From Burkholderiales bacterium (GTDB taxonomy: Bacteria; Pseudomonadota; Gammaproteobacteria; Burkholderiales; Casimicrobiaceae): a stretch of 38,706 bases of DNA. How positions within the stretch are numbered: the stretch's first letter is position 1; each line of letters starts with the position of its first letter. Positions 32,547 to 38,706 of the stretch are shown here, in pieces. The notes below the pieces were generated by a model. It had not been told where the DNA came from. It worked only from the letters and a program-made list of their open reading frames with translations, and ran no database searches. Both the position numbers and the translations under genes were made by a program. The stretch covers positions 1 to 38,706 of the forward strand of contig JAITMR010000007.1 in assembly GCA_031277215.1 (NCBI GenBank), written 5' to 3'.

Positions 32547-33827
32547 TCACCGGATCGCCGCAAAAACTTTCCTCGCCGCCACCACGGTAGCGTTTATGTC
32601 GTCCGGCTGGTGCGCCGCCGACACAAACCCCGCTTCAAACGCCGACGGCGCGAAATAAATGCCCTCGTTCAGCATGCCGTGGAAGAAGCGGTTGAAACGC
32701 TCGACATCGCAGGCCATCACTTCCGCATAGCTGCCGGGCACCTGGTCGGCGAAATACAGCCCGAACATGCCGCCTTCCGATGTCGCCGAAAACACCACGC
32801 CCGCCTCTTTCGCCGCTTCCTGCAATCCCTGAGTCAACGCCCAAGTCGCCGCCGCGAGTCTGTCGTAGAAGCCGCGTGCGTCGGTCAGTGCCAATGTCGC
32901 CAGCCCCGCCACCACCGCCACCGGATTACCAGACAGCGTTCCGGCTTGATAAACCGGCCCCAGCGGGGCGATACATTCCATGATTGCCCGCTTACCGCCG
33001 AATGCCGCCACCGGCATCCCGCCGCCGATCACCTTGCCCAAAGTCGTCAAGTCGGGCGTGATGCCGTAAAGCCCTTGCGCACTGCCGGAATGAACGCGGA
33101 AGCCGGTCATCACCTCGTCGAAAATCAGCACCGCACCATAGCGGTCACACAACGCACGCAACCCTTCGAGAAAACCGGCTTTCGGCTTGATCATGTTCAT
33201 GTTGCCGGCAATCGGTTCGACGATCACGGCGGCAATCGCCTCAGGCGCTTCGTGAAATGCTGTCGTGATGGCGGCAAGGTCGTTGTACGGCAACACCATC
33301 GTATCCTGCGCGATCGACGGCGGCACGCCTGCCGACGACGGCTGACCGAACGTCAACAATCCCGATCCGGCCTTGACCAGCAACCCGTCGCTGTGTCCGT
33401 GGTAACAGCCTTCAAACTTGATGATTTTGGCGCGACTGGTGTAACCACGCGCCAGCCGCAGCGCCGACATTGTTGCCTCGGTTCCCGACGACACCAGTCG
33501 CACCATTTCCATCGACGGCAAGCGACGACACAGATATTCGGCCAGTTCGATCTCGATTTCGGTCGGCGCACCGAACGACAATCCATCACGCGCTTTCTCG
33601 CTCACCGCACGTAAAACGTCAGGGTGCGCGTGCCCGACGATCAGCGGCCCCCACGAGCCAACATAATCAATGTATTTGCGACCATCGGCGTCCCACAGAC
33701 AAGGCCCTTCCCCTCGTGCGATAAACGGCGGCACACCGCCGACCGAACGGAAGGCGCGTACCGGCGAATTCACCCCGCCGGGAATGGTTTTTTGCGCGCG
33801 TTCAAACAGGGTTTCATTACGGGACAT
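32547..33827 (-). CDS. hemL: glutamate-1-semialdehyde 2,1-aminomutase
   Basis: Two ATGs stand in tandem; the second (33827) is at the better distance from AAAGGAG and gives 426 residues, the same as E. coli HemL. It converts glutamate-1-semialdehyde to 5-aminolevulinate in the C5 route of haem synthesis, using pyridoxamine/pyridoxal phosphate. Visible motifs are the N-terminus [36 protein letters not shown] (cofactor phosphate region), [20 protein letters not shown] and the cofactor lysine 265 in [10 protein letters not shown]. It is soluble, full length and flanked on both sides by intergenic repeats. It is probably transcribed alone. Confidence 0.97.
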   Translation of the reverse strand: MSRNETLFERAQKTIPGGVNSPVRAFRSVGGVPPFIARGEGPCLWDADGRKYIDYVGSWGPLIVGHAHPDVLRAVSEKARDGLSFGAPTEIEIELAEYLCRRLPSMEMVRLVSSGTEATMSALRLARGYTSRAKIIKFEGCYHGHSDGLLVKAGSGLLTFGQPSSAGVPPSIAQDTMVLPYNDLAAITTAFHEAPEAIAAVIVEPIAGNMNMIKPKAGFLEGLRALCDRYGAVLIFDEVMTGFRVHSGSAQGLYGITPDLTTLGKVIGGGMPVAAFGGKRAIMECIAPLGPVYQAGTLSGNPVAVVAGLATLALTDARGFYDRLAAATWALTQGLQEAAKEAGVVFSATSEGGMFGLYFADQVPGSYAEVMACDVERFNRFFHGMLNEGIYFAPSAFEAGFVSAAHQPDDINATVVAARKVFAAIR

Positions 33828-33885
33828 CATGACTCCTTTGGATGCTTTGATTCATTGGACAATCTGCCAACAAGGCACAGACAAG

Positions 33886-33949
33886 CCCCTCCCGCAAGCG
33901 GAAGAGGGCGCCCCGAAGAGCCTGCCCCCGAAGAGATTTTGATCGGGGG
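33886..33949. repeat. two palindromic repeats between topB and hemL
   Basis: CCCCTCCCGC and GCGGAAGAGGG (33886-33908) form an imperfect REP-like hairpin, similar in plan to those at 20207-20230 and 37375-37400. Next to it, CCCCCGA (33925-33931) and TCGGGGG (33943-33949) enclose GAGATTTTGA, an inverted relative of the hairpin at 32448-32470. Thus hemL is bracketed by inverted copies of the same element. Confidence 0.65.
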
Positions 33950-33987
33950 CGGAAGGGAGCGCGTTGGATTTTTTATCACAACGTTTC

Positions 33988-36792
33988 CTACGCTTTAGCT
34001 GTTGTCTTGCGTGTGGTTTTCTTGGCAACCACTTTCTTGGCAACGGTTTTCTTCACTGCCGCCTTCTTCACCGCTGTCTTCTTCGCAGCCGTCTTTTTCA
34101 CCGCCGTCTTTTTCGCTCCGCGCTTGCCGCCACCGGCATCCTCCTTCGCCGCCAGCAACGCAAGCGCATCTTCAAGCGTCAACGTTTCAACATCATGCGT
34201 TGACGGCACTGTGGCATTCACGCCGTTATGCTTCACGTAGGGGCCGTAACGACCGCTGAAAAGTTCAACTGCCGCGCCATCGTCAGGATGTGCGCCAAGA
34301 CTGCGCAGCGCTTTGGCCGTGCGCCCGCCGCGCGCGCCCGCGCCCTCAGCACGCGGCTCGAATTCAAAACCGATTTTCCCTTCAGGCTGCACCACGAGAT
34401 ACGCCGAGAAGGGTCGCTTGGTGCGCGTCGACACAAATTGCAGCAAATCGGTTTTACCGCTCTTCAGCAATTTTTCTATCTGCTCACGGACGATTTCCCG
34501 TTGCAGAATCGTTCGCCCTGAACGGAAGTCGCACGTCTTTTCAGCGCCAACCGCTTTTTCGCAAACATAGGCGCGACCGCGTTCAAAAATCCGCGCTTTG
34601 CATTTCGGGCATTCTCCCAGCGGCGTCTGATCGCCGAAATCGACAGGTTCGCCGTCGTTATCGTCGTCACCGTTATCAAAATCGAAGGCCACTTCATGCG
34701 CGTCGTTCATTTTCAGTTTCGCTGAGAACGCCCGACCCAGGCGGCTGCGAAAACCTTCGAGCGGTCCGATCTCGCGCGTTTTCAACAAAATGTCGGCTTC
34801 GAGTGATTCCAGTTGCCGGCCGCCCATGATTTTCCAGAAGCCAAAATCGCATTTCTCATTGATGCACTGAAATTTTTTGTACTTTTCGTGTACTTCACCG
34901 CCGCACTTCGGACACGGCTCATGCAAAGTCGCAAAATCGCCGGGAATGGTGTCGCTCTCGTAATTTTTCGCCTGCCCAACGATGTGTTGGGTCATTTTCA
35001 CGATGTCGCGCATGAAGGCTTCCCGCTTGATCTTGCCGCGCTCCATCTCGCCCAGTTTAAATTCCCACTCCGCCGTCAACTCCGGCGAGAACAATTCAGG
35101 AACACCCAGTCCGTGCAGCAGCGTCATCAGCGAAAACGCTTTGGCGGTCGGAATCAGTTCCTTCCCTTCACGATACACATAGCGTTCCTGCAACAACCCT
35201 TCAATGATTTGTGCGCGTGTCGCGGGCGTGCCCAATCCTTTTTCGCGCATCGCCTCGCGCAATTCATCGTCTCCAATGGCCTTGCCCGCACCTTCCATCG
35301 CTGAAAGCAGGGTGGCTTCGGTATAACGCGCCGGAGGTCGCGTGACTTGCGCCGACACGTTGACTTTCTCAGTCATCGGCTTTTCACCTTTTTTCACCGG
35401 CGCCAGCGACGCATCGTCTCCTTGCGCTTCTTTGCCGTACACCGTCAAATAGCCGGGACTGACCAGCACTTTGCCTTCGGTTTTAAAAGCCTCCTCGCCG
35501 ACACGGCTGATTCGCGTGGTCAACAAAAATTCTGCCGGTGGATAAAAAATCGCCAGAAAACGGCGCACCACCATATCGTAGAGTTTTGCTTCCAATTCGT
35601 TCAACGCCTTCGGCGCTGCCAGCGTCGGAATAATCGCAAAGTGATCGGAAATTTTGCTGTTATCAAAAATGCGCTTGTTCGGTTTCACCCACTTCTGCTT
35701 CAACACGTCGTTGGCAAACGTGCCGTAAGCGTTGCTGTCCGTGAGCACTTTGAGCGTTGCCTTGACGGTGCCGATGTAATCCTCCGGCAACGCCCGTGCG
35801 TCCGTCCGGGGATACGTCAGCACCTTGTGTTTTTCATAGAGCGCTTGCGCCAGCGACAACGTTGTACGCGCCGAAAAACCGAAACGGGTGTTGGCCTCGC
35901 GTTGCAAAGTCGTCAAATCGTAGAGCAGCGGCGAATTCTGCGTTGACGGTTTCGACTCCTCTTCAACCGTTGCCGGTTGACCGAGACAACGCGCAGCGAT
36001 TTCCTTCGCCTTTGCTTCACTCCACAGCCGTTCCGCACGCAAATCCGGCGCGTCGTCCCGCTTTTTGAAACTTTCGTCGAACCAACGCCCCGTGTACTCG
36101 CCCGCCTGCGCCTGGAACGTGCCGATCAATTCCCAGTAATGCTTCGGAACAAATGCGCGGATTTTTTTCTCCCGCTCGACGAGAACCGCCAACGTCGGCG
36201 TTTGTACCCGGCCTACCGTCGTCAACTGAAACCCGCCCGATTTCGAGTTAAACGCCGTCATCGCCCGTGTTCCGTTGATGCCGACCAGCCAATCAGACTC
36301 CGAACGACACGTCGCCGCATCGGCCAGCGGCTGCATTTCCTTATCCTTGCGCAGCGCTTCAAACCCTTCACAAATCGCCGCCTTGGTCATGGATTGCAAC
36401 CACAACCGGAGAATCGTCTTGTCGGTTTTGGCATAGCTCGCGATGTAGCGGAAAATCAGCTCCCCCTCGCGCCCTGCATCACAGGCGTTGATGAGCGCCG
36501 TCACATCCTTTCGCTTGATCAGCTTCAACAGCGTTTTCAAGCGATCCGCGCTTTTCTCAATCGGCTTCAGCGCAAACTTCGACGGAATGGCCGGTAAATG
36601 GGCAAACGTCCATTTGCCGCGCTTGACCTCTTCTTCCTCCGGCATCCCGATCTCGAGAAGATGGCCGACCGCCGAAGAGAGAACATAGTCATCGTTCTCG
36701 TAGTAATCGCCATGACGGACAAAGCCCCCCAACGCCCGCGAAATATCCGCAGCAACGGATGGTTTTTCAGCAATGATCAGACTTTTACTCAT
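33988..36792 (-). CDS. topB: DNA topoisomerase III-type enzyme with lysine-rich tail
   Basis: The start ATG 36792 (MSKSLIIAEKPSVA) gives 934 residues; an upstream TTG would add three. Toprim motifs are IIAEKPSVA (6-14) and DAGREGELI (105-113), and the active-site tyrosine is 327 in LTYPRTDAR. The type IA body (GRVQTPTLAVLVERE, LGTPATRAQIIEGL) is complete. It is followed by two zinc-finger-like modules (CPKCGGEVHEKYKKFQC..C and CPKCKARIF..C..C), a topoisomerase C-terminal repeat region (GRTILQREIVREQIEKLL, FSGRYGPYVKHNG) and a ~50-residue Lys/Ala/Thr tail like bacterial histone H1. It relaxes or decatenates DNA through a single-strand break. Enzymes of this length with zinc fingers are common in betaproteobacteria. 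The promoter was not identified. Confidence 0.95.
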   Translation of the reverse strand: MSKSLIIAEKPSVAADISRALGGFVRHGDYYENDDYVLSSAVGHLLEIGMPEEEEVKRGKWTFAHLPAIPSKFALKPIEKSADRLKTLLKLIKRKDVTALINACDAGREGELIFRYIASYAKTDKTILRLWLQSMTKAAICEGFEALRKDKEMQPLADAATCRSESDWLVGINGTRAMTAFNSKSGGFQLTTVGRVQTPTLAVLVEREKKIRAFVPKHYWELIGTFQAQAGEYTGRWFDESFKKRDDAPDLRAERLWSEAKAKEIAARCLGQPATVEEESKPSTQNSPLLYDLTTLQREANTRFGFSARTTLSLAQALYEKHKVLTYPRTDARALPEDYIGTVKATLKVLTDSNAYGTFANDVLKQKWVKPNKRIFDNSKISDHFAIIPTLAAPKALNELEAKLYDMVVRRFLAIFYPPAEFLLTTRISRVGEEAFKTEGKVLVSPGYLTVYGKEAQGDDASLAPVKKGEKPMTEKVNVSAQVTRPPARYTEATLLSAMEGAGKAIGDDELREAMREKGLGTPATRAQIIEGLLQERYVYREGKELIPTAKAFSLMTLLHGLGVPELFSPELTAEWEFKLGEMERGKIKREAFMRDIVKMTQHIVGQAKNYESDTIPGDFATLHEPCPKCGGEVHEKYKKFQCINEKCDFGFWKIMGGRQLESLEADILLKTREIGPLEGFRSRLGRAFSAKLKMNDAHEVAFDFDNGDDDNDGEPVDFGDQTPLGECPKCKARIFERGRAYVCEKAVGAEKTCDFRSGRTILQREIVREQIEKLLKSGKTDLLQFVSTRTKRPFSAYLVVQPEGKIGFEFEPRAEGAGARGGRTAKALRSLGAHPDDGAAVELFSGRYGPYVKHNGVNATVPSTHDVETLTLEDALALLAAKEDAGGGKRGAKKTAVKKTAAKKTAVKKAAVKKTVAKKVVAKKTTRKTTAKA

Positions 36793-36977
36793 AATGTCCA
36801 AATAATATCGGGAAGATGTCGGCGACCGTTTTTTGAAAAAGGGCTCTGGCGTGCGATGGTACGGAGGAAACGGCGTAGAAGCAAGAGATTCCGTTCAGCC
36901 CTCTTGTTTTTCCATGACGCACGAGTGGAGAGGGCAAACGTGGGGGTGTATGAGAGAACTGGGGAGAAGGTACTTCG

Positions 36978-37036
36978 TCATTCCCGCGTACTTCCCCGCC
37001 CAAAATCGCTGCGGGGACAAGCCTGGCGGGAATCCA
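36978..37036. repeat. nested palindrome, copy A (dRS3-like outer arms, CCCCGC inner arms)
   Basis: The outer arms are ATTCCCGC (36980-36987) and GCGGGAAT (37026-37033). The inner arms are CCCCGC (36994-36999) and GCGGGG (37011-37016) around CCAAAATCGCT. It is followed by CCAGTGTCTTTTTCCGTCCA, which is also present in inverted form beside the copy at 20117-20141. Confidence 0.8.
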
Positions 37037-37242
37037 GTGTCTTTTTCCGTCCAATCAGTACTCCGTCATTCTGCGCGTAGCGTAGCGAAGTCGCAGAATC
37101 CAGAGACCGCTTGGATCCTGCGACTTCGCGCAGGATGACGGTGCATCGTACCTTTTTCAACGGAAGTCGTGAATTCACACACCGCACCAATTTGTGCCCT
37201 TGTACGCTTCTTGTGCGAAGGCTCAGTGGCGATGCATACTCC

Positions 37243-37310
37243 GTCATTCCCGTGTGCTCCCCCGCCCAAAATCGCTGCGGGGACACGCCTGGCGGGAATC
37301 CAGCGTCTTT
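37243..37310. repeat. nested palindrome, copy B
   Basis: It has the same plan as the copy at 36978. The outer arms are ATTCCCG (37246-37252) and the GCGGGAAT copy at 37292-37299. The inner arms are CCCCGC (37260-37265) and GCGGGG (37277-37282). From the CCCCGCCCAAAATCGCTGCG core to the end of the right arm, the two copies differ at only about one position. Confidence 0.8.
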
Positions 37311-37445
37311 TGTTTTTCACGCGGAGACGCGGTGTGCGAATTCACGACTCCATTGAAAAAGGTACGGTCTGGCTCCCCTCGCCCGCTTGCGGGAGAGGGG
37401 CGGGGGAGAGGGCGGTGGATTCACGCGAAGACACAAAAACATTTT

Positions 37446-37558
37446 GTAGGGGCAGGCCTCTGTGTCTGCCCTTGAGAAAAAACGCCGTAGGGGCACGGCA
37501 TGCCGTACCCCTACACCTTAATCCCTAATCTTGAGCGGCCACGGGGGCCGCCCCTACG
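37446..37558. repeat. three different GTAGGGGC-type palindromes in tandem
   Basis: First, GTAGGGGCAGGC pairs partly with TCTGCCC (37446-37471). Second, a 28-bp near-perfect palindrome runs over 37487-37514, starting GTAGGGGCACGG and ending CCGTACCCCTAC. Third, on the minus strand, GTAGGGGCGGCCCCCG pairs with GGCCGC (37535-37556). All share the GTAGGGGC edge. The last one abuts the stop codon of the beta-helix protein gene and may serve as its 3' mRNA structure. Confidence 0.7.
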
Positions 37559-38706
37559 CTAACAACGCCGCCGCAATCTAACCGCTGCCAGTCCGGCCAG
37601 AAGCAAACCAAGCGCAGCAAGAACGCCGCCGCCCGCCACCGGAACAGAGGTTGTCGTCGCTCTGCTCTGAACAGGTTGCAGTATCCTCAACACCACTGTG
37701 TCGCTTTCCACTGCCAGCGAATAATGGTGTCCGCCAATCGTGCCGCTTTGCGACGCTGCCGCCACTGTTCCGCTAAACGTGGAACCCGTGCCACCCGTGC
37801 CGTCGATCAAGATAAACGCATCGCCCGGGCTGACGGTAAATCCGGGAGCCGCGCTGACGGTCATCACGGCGTCCGTGCCGAGAAGCGTCCGGTCAGTTAC
37901 GGTCAGCACCCTGCCGCCGTTCGTCAGAGTCGCAGGCAAGGTGAATTCAAAGCGCTGGAAAAGCGACAGGCCATACACGCTCAACCCGGCGGATTCGATT
38001 TGCAAGGTGTTGCCGGTGAAAACGGTGGTACCGCTGCCGGTACCTGCATTGCCGCCGAAAAGCCATACATCTGGATCGAAGACCGTCGCCGGCAATCCGG
38101 GGCCGATCCGCACGGTGTTGTTGTGGGCTTCGGCCTGGCCGCTATCGCTGTAAGCATCCCCGCCGGAAACATCCCAGGCAACCGTTCCGCCCGTGATGAT
38201 GACGGTGTTGTTGCTGGCTTCGGCCTGCCCGCTATAGCTGTAAGCAGACCCGCCGTAAACCACGTCGTTAATCGCTCCGCCCGTGATGGCTACAGTATTG
38301 TTGCTGGCAAGGGCGTTGCCGCTAACGTCGCTCGCGGCTTCTCCACCAGTAGCATCCTCCATCGTGCCACCGCCGATTTCAACGCGGTTGTTCGTCACGC
38401 TGGTGTTGCCGTTTTCGAGAATGTGACTCGCGCCCGCAACGAGGTTACTCACCGTGCCACCGTTGATGACGACGCTGTTGCCGCTGACCCCGTCTGTATC
38501 CTCGTAATTGACCGCGCCAAGAATATATCTAACGGTGCCACTGTTCAGCGTAACGCTGTTGCCTGTCACGAAAGTGCTTTTGTGGGGTCCGCCGACCGTG
38601 GTCACGCTGGTCGTGAGGACATCAGTCCGAGTGCTCCCGTAAGTGTCAATGGATTGCAGCGTTCTAGGCGGAAAGTCGTCGGGATAAGCAAAGGTTTCTT
38701 GCGCCA
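37559..38706 (-). CDS. beta-helix repeat surface protein with CTERM-like tail (5' end outside the window)
   Basis: The frame is open to the window edge, so at least 382 residues are visible and the N-terminus is missing. Five near-30-residue repeats (38123-38563) each begin with a form of NNTVxIxGGT, as in beta-helix adhesins and autotransporter passengers. The next region (QRFEFTLPATLTNGGRVLTV, VSPGDAFILIDGTGG, HHYSLAVESDTVVLRI) looks like the end of such a passenger. No autotransporter barrel follows. The protein ends SVPVAGGGVLAALGLLLAGL then AAVRLRRRC, a short motif, one membrane helix and an arginine cluster, which is the plan of IPTL/PEP-CTERM sorting tails cut by exosortase-like enzymes. 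The exact tail family is uncertain. No sortase gene lies in this window. Confidence 0.8.
   Translation of the reverse strand, partial: AQETFAYPDDFPPRTLQSIDTYGSTRTDVLTTSVTTVGGPHKSTFVTGNSVTLNSGTVRYILGAVNYEDTDGVSGNSVVINGGTVSNLVAGASHILENGNTSVTNNRVEIGGGTMEDATGGEAASDVSGNALASNNTVAITGGAINDVVYGGSAYSYSGQAEASNNTVIITGGTVAWDVSGGDAYSDSGQAEAHNNTVRIGPGLPATVFDPDVWLFGGNAGTGSGTTVFTGNTLQIESAGLSVYGLSLFQRFEFTLPATLTNGGRVLTVTDRTLLGTDAVMTVSAAPGFTVSPGDAFILIDGTGGTGSTFSGTVAAASQSGTIGGHHYSLAVESDTVVLRILQPVQSRATTTSVPVAGGGVLAALGLLLAGLAAVRLRRRC

Larger units (their letters stand above)
36793..37558. other. 766-bp gene-free block made largely of palindromic repeats
   Basis: I see no credible gene. From left to right: topB upstream DNA to about 36970; dRS3-like copy A (36978-37036); a GTCATTCTGCG-type inverted repeat with GGATCCTGCGACTTCGCGCA beside it (37064-37140); the GCATCGTACCTTTTTCAA unit (37141-37180); dRS3-like copy B (37243-37302); an inverted copy of the CGTACC unit (37336-37366); a REP-like hairpin (37375-37400); and three GTAGGGGC-type palindromes (37446-37558) ending at the stop codon of the next gene. 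The short reading frames here are built from repeats and are not genes. Confidence 0.75.

Noticed and set aside
32523-33614. 363-codon open frame antisense to hemL
   Set aside because: It is the shadow of a fully recognisable HemL and is Arg/His-rich without motifs.
36802-37558. Small open frames of 60-160 codons between topB and the beta-helix gene
   Set aside because: They consist of palindromic repeats, several run in both directions, and none has a ribosome binding site or motif.
36978-37558. CRISPR array or attachment site
   Set aside because: The repeats are palindromes of different kinds at uneven spacing, without direct repeats and unique spacers, and no integrase or cas gene is present.

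Overview
The window reads as a chromosomal segment of a betaproteobacterium with mid-50s GC by eye. The 5' end of its 16S rRNA, on the minus strand at the left edge, is of betaproteobacterial type. The gene set fits a free-living Gram-negative: a type II secretion system (T2SS), an ABC-type polysaccharide exporter, haem biosynthesis and topoisomerase III. I cannot place it at genus level; Rhodocyclales or Nitrosomonadales-like is a guess.

Layout. (1) 1-780: 16S rRNA 5' part with its leader, a boxA-like antitermination site and a strong rrn promoter, all reading leftwards. (2) 817-3452: two overlapping plus-strand membrane-protein genes, the second a probable GT-C type glycosyltransferase. (3) 3444-14409: a surface-glycan locus. 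A minus-strand operon encodes a methyltransferase with a coiled coil, a GT2-GT4 double glycosyltransferase and a TPR/GT41 (O-GlcNAc-transferase-like) protein. A divergent single gene encodes a methyltransferase with a Wzt-tail-like N-terminal domain. A second minus-strand operon encodes a Wzm-type permease, a Wzt-type ATPase with a C-terminal beta domain, and a zinc-ribbon methyltransferase-like protein. (4) 14611-19975: genes for exported proteins: two lipoproteins, a secreted parvulin, a secreted beta-rich protein and a 511-residue secreted protein with its own promoter, palindrome and terminator. (5) 20249-32262: a complete-looking T2SS operon in the order gspE-F-G-H-I-J-K-L-M-C/N-like-D; the prepilin peptidase is absent. 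(6) 32547-36792: hemL and topB. (7) 36793-37558: a gene-free block packed with palindromic repeats. (8) 37559-38706: the 3' part of a beta-helix surface protein ending in a CTERM-like tail.

How it fits together. The glycan locus probably builds a polysaccharide in the cytoplasm and exports it through Wzm/Wzt. Three methyltransferase-like proteins and a Wzt tail domain suggest that a terminal modification marks finished chains. The T2SS moves folded proteins through a GspD that carries its own lipobox. Between genes lie several families of small palindromic repeats, some inside the T2SS operon. No CRISPR array, tRNA, complete insertion sequence or prophage was found. Nothing here is clearly an undescribed system. 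The most unusual items are the internal GT41-like duplication, the sugar-binding-like domain fused to a methyltransferase, the lipobox on GspD, and the operator-like palindrome ahead of the 511-residue protein.
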